Assembly (NCBI RefSeq): GCF_010682065.1
Contig: NZ_JAAGWG010000004.1
Coordinates: forward strand, 62,001-126,000
Reading direction: 5' to 3'
Length of the DNA stretch: 64,000 nucleotides
DNA from: Blastococcus saxobsidens
Lineage (GTDB): Bacteria; Actinomycetota; Actinomycetes; Mycobacteriales; Geodermatophilaceae
The notes under the pieces are model-generated. The model searched no databases, had not been told where the DNA came from, and saw nothing but the letters and a program-made list of their open reading frames with translations. The position numbers were made by a program, and so were the translations under genes. This document shows positions 52,350 to 61,502 of this stretch, piece by piece. The number at the start of each line of letters is the position of its first letter. Position 1 is the first letter of the stretch.

Positions 52350-52808
52350 GTGAGCGAACTGGTCCTGCAGATCTTCCGGTTCGGCTTCCTGCTGCTGCTC
52401 TGGCTGTTCATCTTCGCCGCGTTCCGCGTGGTGCGCGCCGACCTGTTCGGCGGCCGTCCCGGACGCGTCGCCTCGGTGCCCCCGCGCACGGCCACGCCGA
52501 AGAAGCGCGGCCAGCGCGGCCCCCGCACGCTCGTCGTCACCGCCGGTCCGCTCAGCGGCACCAAGATCACCCTGGGCGACCAGCCCATCCTCATCGGCCG
52601 GGCCGACGACTCCACCCTCGTGCTGACGGACGACTTCGCCAGCTCGCGGCACGCGCGGCTCACCAACCGTGGCGGCCAGTGGTACGTCGAGGACCTCGGC
52701 TCCACCAATGGCACCTACCTCGACCAGCAGCGCGTCCAGGGCCCGCTGCTGGTGGCCCCCGGCCAGCCGATCCGCATCGGCCAGACCGCACTGGAGCTGC
52801 GTTCGTGA
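52350..52808 (+). CDS. fhaB: FhaB (FipA-like): membrane-anchored FHA protein
   Basis: A 152-residue protein with one N-terminal helix (FGFLLLLWLFIFAAFRVV, about 11-28) and a C-terminal FHA domain (GRADDSTLVLTDDFASSRHA, then STNGTYLD). Its homologue in mycobacteria (FipA) links FtsZ and FtsQ under stress when phosphorylated. GTG 52350; the stop overlaps pstP by 4 nt (GTGA). Confidence 0.95.
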   Translation: MSELVLQIFRFGFLLLLWLFIFAAFRVVRADLFGGRPGRVASVPPRTATPKKRGQRGPRTLVVTAGPLSGTKITLGDQPILIGRADDSTLVLTDDFASSRHARLTNRGGQWYVEDLGSTNGTYLDQQRVQGPLLVAPGQPIRIGQTALELRS

Positions 52809-54223
52809 CGCTGGTTCTCCGCTATGCCGCGCGTTCCGACCGCGGCCTCATCCGTGGCAACAACCAGGACTCGGTCTACGCCGGGCCCCGGCTGCTGGCC
52901 GTGGCCGACGGCATGGGCGGCCACGCCGCCGGTGACGTCGCGAGCAAGGTGGTGATCGCCGCCCTCGAGCACCTCGACGACGACACGCCCTCCGGCGACA
53001 TGCTGCAGGCGCTGCGCGGCGCGGTGTTCGACGGCAGCGAGCACCTGCGCGAGGTGATCCGGGAGTCGCCCCAGCTCGAGGGCATGGGGACGACGCTCAC
53101 CGCGATCCTCTTCGCCGGTGGCCGGCTGGCGCTGTGCCACGTCGGCGACTCGCGCGCCTACCTGGTCCGCGACGGCCAGCTGTCCCAGATCACGCACGAC
53201 GACACGTTCGTCCAGACGCTGATCGACGACGGCCGGATCACCGCCGAGGAGGCCAACACGCACCCGCAGCGCTCGTTGCTGCTCCGGGCGCTCAACGGCC
53301 AGGAGGTCGAGCCCGACCTCTCCATGCGCGAGGCCCGCGCGGGCGACCGCTACATGCTCTGCTCCGACGGCCTCTCCGGCGTGGTGAGCGAGGAGACGCT
53401 GGCCGACGCGCTGCAGGAGCCGGACCCGCAGGCCACCGCGGACCGGCTGATCGAGCTGGCGCTGCGCAGCGGCGGCCCGGACAACATCACCGTGATCGTC
53501 GCCGACGTCGTCGAGGACACCGGCGGCCAGGGCCGCCTGGACCCGGTCGTCGACGGCGCCGCCGGGGACAACGTCGGCCAACGGCAGGTCGACGCGCGCT
53601 CGGCCGCAGGACGCGCGGCCCTGGCCGATCCGGCCCCGGCACCCCCGCCGACACCCACGCTGCCGACGGGCGGTGGCCCCTCCGCCCGCCGCCGCCCGCT
53701 GCGCATCCTCCTGGTGGCGGGGGCCCTCCTCACCGTGCTGGTGGTGGGGGCGATCGGTACGTACGTCTGGGCGCTCAACCACTGGTTCGTGGGGGTCAGC
53801 GGCAGCGGCGAGGACTCCCAGGTCGCCGTCTTCCGCGGGCTGGACGTCTCCGTCCTGGGCGTCGACTTCTACGAGCTCGAGCGCGGCACCGACCTGGCGG
53901 TCTCCGATCTGACCGCGGCGGCCCGGACCCGGGTGCGCGGCGGCATCACCGCCGACGACTCCGGCCACGCCGACCGGATCCTCGACGCGTTGCGCGACCA
54001 GCGGCTGCCGGTGTGCCGCACGGGGGCCAGCGGATCGGCCCAGGCGACGCCGTCCGCGCTGCCGTCCGAGCCGCCGGCCGACGGCGCCGCGCCGCAGGAG
54101 CCCGTTCCCGGGGAGCCGGCCCTGACCGAACCCCCCGCTCCCGACGCGACGGCGACCGCCTCGTCGTCGGCCCGGACGACCACGTCGTCCGAGCCGGGGG
54201 TGAACTGCCGGGAGGCGAGCTGA
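52805..54223 (+). CDS. pstP: PstP: PP2C Ser/Thr protein phosphatase
   Basis: A 472-residue phosphatase. Cytosolic PPM/PP2C domain (about 5-240) with NNQDSVYAG, VADGMGGHAAG, CHVGDSRAYLVRDG, LCSDGLSG and GPDNITVIV supplying the metal-binding aspartates. One helix at about 300-321 (ILLVAGALLTVLVVGAIGTY), then an extracellular domain and Ser/Pro tail. It reverses PknA/PknB phosphorylation. GTG 52805 overlaps fhaB; its stop overlaps rodA (TGATG). Confidence 0.96.
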   Translation: MTLVLRYAARSDRGLIRGNNQDSVYAGPRLLAVADGMGGHAAGDVASKVVIAALEHLDDDTPSGDMLQALRGAVFDGSEHLREVIRESPQLEGMGTTLTAILFAGGRLALCHVGDSRAYLVRDGQLSQITHDDTFVQTLIDDGRITAEEANTHPQRSLLLRALNGQEVEPDLSMREARAGDRYMLCSDGLSGVVSEETLADALQEPDPQATADRLIELALRSGGPDNITVIVADVVEDTGGQGRLDPVVDGAAGDNVGQRQVDARSAAGRAALADPAPAPPPTPTLPTGGGPSARRRPLRILLVAGALLTVLVVGAIGTYVWALNHWFVGVSGSGEDSQVAVFRGLDVSVLGVDFYELERGTDLAVSDLTAAARTRVRGGITADDSGHADRILDALRDQRLPVCRTGASGSAQATPSALPSEPPADGAAPQEPVPGEPALTEPPAPDATATASSSARTTTSSEPGVNCREAS

Positions 54224-55632
54224 TGCCCGGACCGGTCACCGACCCGCGCGGCCAGGTCGCCACGGACACCCCCACCAGGCGGGGCACGGAGGCGGCGCTG
54301 CTGGGCTTCGCCGTGCTCATCACGGTCGTCGCCCAGATCATCGTCGACCTCACCGTCACCGGCCATCTCCGGCCGGAGATGGCCGGCTTCAGCGTCTGGA
54401 TCACCGCGCTGTGGGTGGTCGCCCACCTCGTCGTCCGCAGGTGGGCGTCCTACGCCGACCCGCTGCTGCTGCCCGCGGTGGCCCTGCTGGTCGGCCTCGG
54501 GCTGACGGTCATCCACCGGCTGGACCTCGCCGCCGAGCAGGTGAACAGCACGGTCACCCGGGAGGACGCCCCGGTCCAGCTCATCTGGGCCACCCTCGGG
54601 GTGGCGCTGTTCGTCGCCCTGCTGGTGGTCGTCCGCGACCACCGCGCGCTGTCCCGCTTCGCCTACACCCTGGCCCTGCTGGGCATCGTGCTGCTGGCCC
54701 TCCCGGCCGTGCTGCCGGCGTCGATCTCCGAGGTCAACGGCGCCAAGATCTGGATCCGGGTGGCCGGCTTCTCCATCCAGCCCGGCGAGTTCGCCAAGAT
54801 CTGCCTGGTCGTCTTCTTCGCCGCCTACCTGGTCGACAAGCGCGACGTCCTGGCCCTGGCCAGCAAGAGGGTGGCCGGGCTCGAGCTGCCGCGGGGCCGC
54901 GACCTCGGGCCGGTGCTGCTGGCCTGGATCCTCTCGATCCTCGTGCTGGTCTTCGAGCGCGACCTGGGCAGCTCGCTGCTGCTGTTCGGCATCTTCGTGG
55001 TGATGCTCTACATCGCCACCGAGCGGGCCAGCTGGCTGTTCATCGGCCTGCTGCTCTTCGCCGGCGGCGCCCTCATCGCCTACCAGGCGTTCGGCCACGT
55101 CCGCGCGCGCGTCGACACCTGGCTGGACCCGTTCGCCTACATCGACGGTGCGGGTTACCAGCTGGTCCAGTCGCTGTTCGGCCTCGGCACCGGCGGGCTG
55201 TTCGGCGCCGGGCTCGGCGGCGGCCGCCCCGACCAGGTGCCGGTGGCCAAGAGCGACTTCATCGCCTCCGCCGTCGGCGAGGAGCTCGGGCTCTTCGGCC
55301 TGGTCGCGGTCATCGTCGTCTACCTGGTGCTCGTGGAGCGCGGGCTGCGCACCTCGCTCGTCGTCCGCGACGCGGTCGGCAAGCTGCTCGCCGCCGGGCT
55401 GGCGTTCGCCATCGCCTGGCAGGTCTTCGTCGTGCTCGGCGGGGTCACCGGGCTGCTCCCGCTGACCGGCCTGACCACGCCGTTCCTCGCCTACGGCGGT
55501 TCCTCGCTGGTGGCCAACTTCGTGCTCGTCGCCCTGCTCGTGCGGATCAGCGACGCCGCGCGCCGGCCGGTGGCCCCGCACGCCACCCCGGTCCGCCTCG
55601 GTGACGCCCCGACCGAGGTGGTCATGCCGTGA
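54223..55632 (+). CDS. rodA: RodA/FtsW SEDS glycosyltransferase
   Basis: A 469-residue polytopic membrane protein of about 12 helices. Motifs: NGAKIWI, GFSIQPGEFAKI, FERDLGSSLLLFG, KSDFIASAVGEELGLFG and AYGGSSLVANF. SEDS proteins polymerise lipid II into glycan strands together with a class B PBP, here the next gene. Extra hydrophobic N-terminal helices compared with E. coli RodA are typical for actinobacteria. ATG 54223; its end overlaps pbpA by 4 nt. Confidence 0.95.
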   Translation: MPGPVTDPRGQVATDTPTRRGTEAALLGFAVLITVVAQIIVDLTVTGHLRPEMAGFSVWITALWVVAHLVVRRWASYADPLLLPAVALLVGLGLTVIHRLDLAAEQVNSTVTREDAPVQLIWATLGVALFVALLVVVRDHRALSRFAYTLALLGIVLLALPAVLPASISEVNGAKIWIRVAGFSIQPGEFAKICLVVFFAAYLVDKRDVLALASKRVAGLELPRGRDLGPVLLAWILSILVLVFERDLGSSLLLFGIFVVMLYIATERASWLFIGLLLFAGGALIAYQAFGHVRARVDTWLDPFAYIDGAGYQLVQSLFGLGTGGLFGAGLGGGRPDQVPVAKSDFIASAVGEELGLFGLVAVIVVYLVLVERGLRTSLVVRDAVGKLLAAGLAFAIAWQVFVVLGGVTGLLPLTGLTTPFLAYGGSSLVANFVLVALLVRISDAARRPVAPHATPVRLGDAPTEVVMP

Positions 55633-57074
55633 ACGCACCGCTGCGACGGGTGGCCATCAGCGTGCTGGTGCTGTTCACCCTGCTGATCATCAACGTCAAC
55701 ATCATCCAGGTGGTGCGCTCCGACGACCTGCGCGGCGACGAGCGCAACACCCGCGTGCTCGCGGAGGAGTACGACCGCGAGCGCGGCTCGATCATCGTCA
55801 GCGGCAACGAGATCGCCGTCTCCGTGCCCACCGACGACCGGCTGGAGTACCTCCGCACCTATCCGCAGGGGCCGTTGTACGCAGCGGTGACGGGGTACTA
55901 CTCGCTGGTGTACGGCAACACCGCGCTGGAGCGGGCCGAGAACGACGTGCTCTCCGGTGAGGACTCCCGGCTCTTCGTCCGCCGGATCGCCGACCTGTTC
56001 ACCGGCCGGGACCCCGCCGGCGGCGACGTCGTCACCACCCTGGACCCGGCCGTCCAGGAGGCCGCCATGGCCGGGCTCGAGGGCGTGACCGGCGCCGTGG
56101 TGGCGCTCGACCCGTCCACCGGCGCGATCCTCGGCATGGCCAGCACGCCGACCTACGACCCGGCGCTGCTGTCCAGCCACGACCCCGAGGCGATCCGGAC
56201 CTACATGGACGAGATCACCGGCACCGACGCCCCGGACCCGCGGGTCAACCGCGCGATCGAGAACAACTACCCGCCCGGCTCGCTGTTCAAGGTGATCGTG
56301 TCCGCCGCTGCCCTCCAGGAGGGGTACACCCCGGAGACGGTCGTGCCGGCGCCCGACATCATGACGCTGCCCCAGACGACCCAGCAGCTGCGGAACTTCA
56401 ACAACTCGCGCTGCGACCCCAGCCAGCAGCAGCGGCTCATCGACGCCCTCACCATCTCCTGCAACACCGCCTTCGCCCAGCTGGGCATCGATCTCGGCGA
56501 GGACAAGATCCGCGAGACGGCGGCCGCCTGGGGGCTGGACGACGAGAAGATGGAGATCCCGCTGCTGGTCGCACCGAGCGGCATCGGCGACATCGAGAGC
56601 GACGCGGCCCTGGGGCAGACCTCGATCGGCCAGCGCGACGTGCGCATGACGGTGCTCCAGGCGGCGATGGTCGCGGCGACCGTGGCCAACGACGGCGTGC
56701 AGATGAAGCCCTACCTGGTCGACGAGGTGCTCGCCCCCGACCTGACGGTCATCGACGAGACCGACCCGGAGGAGCTGCGACAGCCGATCTCCGCGGAGGT
56801 GGCGAACCAGCTCACCGAGATGATGACCAGCGTGGTCGCCCGTGGCTCCGGGCGGGCGGCGCGCCTGCCGGGGATGGAGGTCGCCGGCAAGACCGGCACC
56901 GCCCAGGTCCGGCCCGACGTGGCCGACCACAACTGGTTCATGGGCTTCGCACCGGCCGACGACCCGCAGATCGCGGTCGCCGTCTTCGTCGCCAACGGCG
57001 GGGGTACCGGGGGCGACGTGTCCGCTCCCATCGCCCGCGACGTCATGGCGGCCTTCTTCGAGGGGCGTGGCTGA
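55629..57074 (+). CDS. pbpA: PbpA: class B penicillin-binding protein
   Basis: A 481-residue transpeptidase. One N-terminal anchor (VAISVLVLFTLLIINVNII), an N-terminal domain, then the transpeptidase domain with SLFK (in NYPPGSLFKV), SCN (in TISCNTAF) and KTG (in AGKTGTAQ). It should cross-link peptidoglycan made by RodA at the septum or wall. GTG 55629 overlaps rodA; its stop overlaps pknA (TGATG). Confidence 0.96.
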   Translation: MNAPLRRVAISVLVLFTLLIINVNIIQVVRSDDLRGDERNTRVLAEEYDRERGSIIVSGNEIAVSVPTDDRLEYLRTYPQGPLYAAVTGYYSLVYGNTALERAENDVLSGEDSRLFVRRIADLFTGRDPAGGDVVTTLDPAVQEAAMAGLEGVTGAVVALDPSTGAILGMASTPTYDPALLSSHDPEAIRTYMDEITGTDAPDPRVNRAIENNYPPGSLFKVIVSAAALQEGYTPETVVPAPDIMTLPQTTQQLRNFNNSRCDPSQQQRLIDALTISCNTAFAQLGIDLGEDKIRETAAAWGLDDEKMEIPLLVAPSGIGDIESDAALGQTSIGQRDVRMTVLQAAMVAATVANDGVQMKPYLVDEVLAPDLTVIDETDPEELRQPISAEVANQLTEMMTSVVARGSGRAARLPGMEVAGKTGTAQVRPDVADHNWFMGFAPADDPQIAVAVFVANGGGTGGDVSAPIARDVMAAFFEGRG

Positions 57075-58801
57075 TGGCGCTGGGCATCGGGAGCCTGCTG
57101 GCCGGGCGCTACGAGATCACCGCCCCCATCGCCACCGGCGGCATGGGCGAGGTGTGGAAGGCCCGCGATCAGGTGCTGGACCGCATCGTCGCGGCGAAGG
57201 TCCTCAAGACCGAGTACACGAACGACCCGAGCTTCCTGGCCCGGTTCCGCAACGAGGCCCGGCACACCGCCGCGCTGTCGCACCCGAACATCGCCTCGGT
57301 CTACGACTACGGCGAGACCACCGACGACAGCGGCACCCAGACCCTGGCCTTCCTCGTCATGGAGTTCGTCGAGGGGCAGCCGCTGGTCACGATCCTCCAC
57401 GAGGAGACCCGCCTCCCGGTCGACTGGACGCTGCACGTCCTCGCCCAGTCCGCCGACGGGCTGTCCGCCGCCCATCGGGCCGGGGTGGTGCACCGGGACA
57501 TCAAGCCGGGCAACCTCATCGTGCGCCCCGACGGCGTGGTGAAGCTGACCGACTTCGGCATCGCCCAGGCCCGGGACGCCGCCCCGCTCACCCGCACCGG
57601 CATGGTGGTGGGGACGGCGCAGTACCTCTCCCCCGAGCAGGCGCAGGGCATGGAGGTCAACGCCTCCTCCGACGTCTACTCCCTCGGCGTCGTCGGCTAC
57701 GAGTGCCTGGCCGGCGCCCGGCCGTTCGACGGCGCCTCCCAGGTGGCCATCGCCCTGGCGCACATCAACCGCCCGCCGCCGCCGCTGCCGGGCGACGTCC
57801 CGCCCGCCGTGCGGCTGCTCGTCGAGCGGGCCCTGGCCAAGGACCCGGCCGACCGGTTCGCCGACGGCGGCGCGTTCGCCGACGCCGTCCGCCGGGTCGC
57901 CGCGGGTGGCAACGTGGCCGCTCCCGCCGCGGCCGCCGCCGGGGCCGCCGCGGCGGCCTTCGCGCCGCCGACCGCCCCCACGCAGATCGTCGACAGCGCT
58001 GCCGCGGCGGACCGGACGCAGGTCTTCGCCACCCCGGCGGCCGGCCTCCCGGCCGTGTCCCCGGCCACGGCGGGGCGTCCCATGCCGCCGCTGCACGCGC
58101 GGGAGGACGAGGACGACGAGTGGCTCCCCGGGGAGGAGCCGCCGCCCGGCGGGCGACGCCGCTGGGTGTGGGTGGTCGCCGCGGTCGTGCTCGTCCTGCT
58201 GCTGGCCGGCCTCATCTGGCTGCTCACCCGTGGCGACGGCGGCGACGACACCGCCACCGACCCGACCACCTCGCCGACCACCACGAGCGCGAGCCCGAGC
58301 GCCGTCGTCGTCGACGCGACCGCGCTGATCGGCCGACCGGTCGACGAGGTGGCCGCCGAGCTGAGGCAGGCCGGGCTGGTTCCGGAGCAGCGGGCGGCCG
58401 ACGACGACGTCCTGGCGGGGGTGGGCCAGGTGCTCGACGCCGGCGACGTCGCCGCGGTGACGCCGAACGGCTCCGTGCCCGTCGGCGGCGAGGTGACGCT
58501 CTTCTTCGCCGCCGAGGCCTGGGACCCCGACGCCGAGCCGGAGGACGAGGAGGAGCCGGCCGAGGAGGACGAGGAGCCGGCCGAGACGAGCGCGCCCCCG
58601 ACCCGGTCCAGCTCCGCCCCGCCGTCGACCACCCCTCCGACCACGAGCGCCGCCCCCACCACCAGCGTCGCCCCGACGTCCGCCAGCGGCAGCCCGGCCC
58701 CCAGCCCCACCGTCGAGCCCTCGGTGGAGCCCCCGGTCGAGCCGGGAGCGGCCGGCGTGACCCAAGGGAATGGAGCGGCACCGGCGGGCAACGGGCAGTG
58801 A
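57074..58801 (+). CDS. pknA: PknA: Ser/Thr protein kinase with one PASTA-like domain
   Basis: A 575-residue Hanks kinase. Kinase domain (about 10-275): TGGMGEVWKA, VAAKVLKTEYTND, HRDIKPGNLIV, DFGIAQAR, SPEQAQG. A long Ala/Pro linker (280-360), one helix (WVWVVAAVVLVLLLAGLIWLL, about 362-382), then a PASTA-like segment (ATALIGRPVDEVAAELRQAG), a Glu-rich repeat and a Ser/Thr/Pro tail. Mycobacterial PknA has no PASTA domain; here one is present, as in some other actinobacteria. ATG 57074. Confidence 0.93.
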   Translation: MALGIGSLLAGRYEITAPIATGGMGEVWKARDQVLDRIVAAKVLKTEYTNDPSFLARFRNEARHTAALSHPNIASVYDYGETTDDSGTQTLAFLVMEFVEGQPLVTILHEETRLPVDWTLHVLAQSADGLSAAHRAGVVHRDIKPGNLIVRPDGVVKLTDFGIAQARDAAPLTRTGMVVGTAQYLSPEQAQGMEVNASSDVYSLGVVGYECLAGARPFDGASQVAIALAHINRPPPPLPGDVPPAVRLLVERALAKDPADRFADGGAFADAVRRVAAGGNVAAPAAAAAGAAAAAFAPPTAPTQIVDSAAAADRTQVFATPAAGLPAVSPATAGRPMPPLHAREDEDDEWLPGEEPPPGGRRRWVWVVAAVVLVLLLAGLIWLLTRGDGGDDTATDPTTSPTTTSASPSAVVVDATALIGRPVDEVAAELRQAGLVPEQRAADDDVLAGVGQVLDAGDVAAVTPNGSVPVGGEVTLFFAAEAWDPDAEPEDEEEPAEEDEEPAETSAPPTRSSSAPPSTTPPTTSAAPTTSVAPTSASGSPAPSPTVEPSVEPPVEPGAAGVTQGNGAAPAGNGQ

Positions 58802-58844
58802 GCCGACCGGCCGCCGCTTCCCAGGATCCGGGCGGTCCGGCGGT

Positions 58845-58850
58845 TAGGCT
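58845..58850 (+). promoter_or_regulatory. Possible -10 hexamer for pknB
   Basis: TAGGCT, about 94 nt before the pknB ATG in the 142-bp pknA-pknB gap. The same hexamer precedes crgA. It suggests pknB also has its own promoter. Confidence 0.3.
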
Positions 58851-58943
58851 CGCCGTCGGCGCGCCGTCCGCCACGCCGAGCGATGAACGACCTCGCACCG
58901 GCGGGACGCCCAGCACGCACCGAACCGCCCGAGAGGACCGTCG

Positions 58944-60716
58944 ATGACCACGCCGCAGCTGCTCGGCGAGCGTTACGAGATCGGCGGGGTCCTGGGCCGC
59001 GGCGGTATGGCCGAGGTGCACCACGGGCGAGACCTGCGGCTGGGCCGCGAGGTGGCGGTCAAGGTGCTGCGCAGCGACCTGGCCCGGGACCCCTCCTTCC
59101 AGGTCCGGTTCCGCCGCGAGGCGCAGGCCGCGGCCTCGCTGAACCACCCGGCCATCGTCGCCGTCTACGACACCGGCGAGGACCGCACGCCGGCGGGCGC
59201 CACGCCCTACATCGTCATGGAGTTCGTGGAGGGCGAGACGCTGCGCGACGTCCTGCGCCGCGAGGGCGTGCTGCCGATCGAACGGGCCATGAGCCTGGCG
59301 GCCGACATCTGCGGCGCCCTGGACTTCAGCCACCGGAACGGCATCGTGCACCGCGACGTCAAGCCGGGCAACGTCATGATCACGCCGCAGGGTGCGGTCA
59401 AGGTCATGGACTTCGGCATCGCCCGCGCGGTGTCGGACTCCGCGGCCACGATGACCTCCACGGCCGCCGTCATAGGGACCGCCCAGTACCTCTCCCCGGA
59501 GCAGGCACGCGGCGAGGGCGTCGACGCCCGCTCCGACGTCTACTCGCTGGGCTGCCTGCTGTACGAGCTGGTCACCGGCGCACCGCCGTTCACCGGCGAC
59601 TCCCCCGTCTCGGTCGCCTACCAGCACGTGCGCGAGGACCCCCGGCTGCCGTCGTCGATCAACCGCGACGTGCCGCCGGAGCTGGACGCGATCCTGCTGA
59701 AGGCGATGAGCAAGAACCCGGCCAACCGGTACCAGTCGGCCGCCGACATGCGCAACGACCTGCTCCGGGCGCTGGCCGGGCAGCGGGTCGAGGCCACGCC
59801 GGTGATGGGCGAGGACGAGAAGACCGCCATCATCGGCGCCCCGGTCCGCGGCTACGGCTACGAGGACGACTGGGCCGACGACGACGAGCAGGCCCGCCGC
59901 CGCAAGCGCCGGATCATCGCCCTCGTCTCCGTCCTGGCCGTGCTGCTGCTGGGCGGCGCGATCGCCGCCGCCCTGCTGCTCGGCAACGACGACGACACGC
60001 CCACCGCCCAGGAGGTGCGGGTGCCGACGCTGGCCAACCTCACCCAGGCGGACGCCGAGAACGCCATCGAGACGGCCGGGCTGGCCGTCGGCGACGTCAC
60101 GACCGCAGCCGACCCCGTGGTCCCCGAGGGCAGCGTCATCGAGAGCCTCCCCGCGGCCGGCGCCATGGTGGAGGAGGGCAGCGAGGTCGACCTGATCGTC
60201 AGCGGTGGCCCCGACACGGTGACGGTGCCCGGCGTCGAGGGGCTCACCGAGGAGCAGGCCCGCGCCAACCTGGAGTCCGCCGGCTTCGAGAACGTCTCCG
60301 TCCGGCCGGTCGACTCGCTCGACGTCGACGAGGGGCGCGTCGCCACGGTGAGCCCCGCCCAGGGCAGCCAGGTCTCCCGAACCACGCCGATCACCCTCAA
60401 CATCTCCACCGGCACGGTCGAGATGCCCGACGTGGTGAACCAGCCCGAGTCCCAGGCGCGGGCGCTGCTCCAGGAGGAGGGGATCGGCACCGGGCAGATC
60501 GACGTGCAGAACGTCGAGCGCGACGACGTCGCCCCCGGCACCGTCGTGGAGACCGACCCGCGGGCCGGCACGGACGTCTCGTCCGGCGACACGATCACGC
60601 TGCTGGTCGCCGTCCCGGTGCCGGCCGAGGAGCCGGCCGAGGAGCCGGCCCCGACGCCGACCCCGACGCCCACCACCCCCACCCCGGTCGTCCCGCCCGC
60701 CGGCACCGGCGGCTGA
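58944..60716 (+). CDS. pknB: PknB: Ser/Thr protein kinase with three PASTA domains
   Basis: A 590-residue receptor kinase. Kinase domain (about 8-270): GRGGMAEVHHG, VAVKVLRSDLARD, HRDVKPGNVM, DFGIARA, activation loop with phosphorylatable Thr in ATMTSTAAVIGTAQYLSP. One helix at about 324-348, then three PASTA domains (about 357-557) and a Pro/Thr tail. In mycobacteria it senses muropeptides and lipid II and controls septum and wall growth. Mtb PknB has four PASTA domains; three are clear here. ATG 58944 with GAGAGGA upstream. Confidence 0.96.
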   Translation: MTTPQLLGERYEIGGVLGRGGMAEVHHGRDLRLGREVAVKVLRSDLARDPSFQVRFRREAQAAASLNHPAIVAVYDTGEDRTPAGATPYIVMEFVEGETLRDVLRREGVLPIERAMSLAADICGALDFSHRNGIVHRDVKPGNVMITPQGAVKVMDFGIARAVSDSAATMTSTAAVIGTAQYLSPEQARGEGVDARSDVYSLGCLLYELVTGAPPFTGDSPVSVAYQHVREDPRLPSSINRDVPPELDAILLKAMSKNPANRYQSAADMRNDLLRALAGQRVEATPVMGEDEKTAIIGAPVRGYGYEDDWADDDEQARRRKRRIIALVSVLAVLLLGGAIAAALLLGNDDDTPTAQEVRVPTLANLTQADAENAIETAGLAVGDVTTAADPVVPEGSVIESLPAAGAMVEEGSEVDLIVSGGPDTVTVPGVEGLTEEQARANLESAGFENVSVRPVDSLDVDEGRVATVSPAQGSQVSRTTPITLNISTGTVEMPDVVNQPESQARALLQEEGIGTGQIDVQNVERDDVAPGTVVETDPRAGTDVSSGDTITLLVAVPVPAEEPAEEPAPTPTPTPTTPTPVVPPAGTGG

Positions 60717-60726
60717 GCCGGCTCGG

Positions 60727-60770
60727 ACGCAGCAGGCCCCCACCCCGGACGGGGTGGGGGCCTGCTGCGT
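60727..60770. terminator. Strong terminator between pknB and pabA/trpG
   Basis: A perfect 20-bp stem (60727-60746 with 60751-60770) and GGAC loop in the gap between convergent genes. No long U-tract, but very stable; works in both directions. Confidence 0.9.
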
Positions 60771-60781
60771 TCAGGCGCCGG

Positions 60782-61441
60782 TCAGGCGATCGCGGAGGAC
60801 AACCGGTGCGCCGCGGCCTCCGCGGCCGCGACGACGTCCTCGTCGGGAGCCAGGCCGCAGGACGCCAGCCAGGTGGCGAGCATCCGGTGGCCGCCCTCGG
60901 TGAGCACCGACTCGGGGTGGAACTGCACGCCCTCGACGGGGAGCTCCCGGTGGCGCAGGGCCATCACCAGCCCCGAGGGGGTGGAGCCGGTCACCTCGAG
61001 CTCGTCGGGCACGGTGGCGGGGTCGACGGCGAGCGAGTGGTAGCGGGTCGCGGTGAACGGCGAGGGCAGTCCGGCGAGCACGCCGGAGCCGCCGTGCACG
61101 ACCTGGCTGGTCTTGCCGTGCAGCAGCTCGGGGGCGCGGACGACCTCGGCGCCGAACGCCTCGGCGATCGCCTGGTGCCCCAGGCAGACCCCGAGGACCG
61201 GCGTCCCCCGCTCGGCGGCGGCCCGCACCATCGGCACGGTGACGCCGGCATCGGCGGGGGTGCCCGGCCCGGGGGAGAGCAGCACGCCGGCGACGTCGAG
61301 ATCGGCCAGCTCGTCCACGCCGACGGCGTCGTTGCGCCGCACCACGCAGCGCACACCCAGCTGGCCGAGGTACTGCACCAGGTTGTAGACGAAGCTGTCG
61401 AAGTTGTCGACGACGAGGACCGGGCGGTCGGCGGTGGTCAT
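60782..61441 (-). CDS. pabA: Glutamine amidotransferase subunit (PabA/TrpG)
   Basis: A 219-residue class I amidotransferase: VVDNFDSFVYNLVQYLG, SPGPGTP, the nucleophile Cys in LGVCLGHQAIAE, and HPESVLTEGG with the catalytic His-Glu. It supplies ammonia to aminodeoxychorismate synthase (folate) or anthranilate synthase (tryptophan); the gene beside pknB in actinobacteria is often amphibolic. ATG 61441. No component I gene is adjacent. Confidence 0.93.
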   Translation of the reverse strand: MTTADRPVLVVDNFDSFVYNLVQYLGQLGVRCVVRRNDAVGVDELADLDVAGVLLSPGPGTPADAGVTVPMVRAAAERGTPVLGVCLGHQAIAEAFGAEVVRAPELLHGKTSQVVHGGSGVLAGLPSPFTATRYHSLAVDPATVPDELEVTGSTPSGLVMALRHRELPVEGVQFHPESVLTEGGHRMLATWLASCGLAPDEDVVAAAEAAAHRLSSAIA

Positions 61442-61502
61442 CGCGGTCGGTCGCTCCTCGCTCGTCGGGTCGCCCCTGCCCGTCCCGGCGGCGGGAGGCC
61501 GG

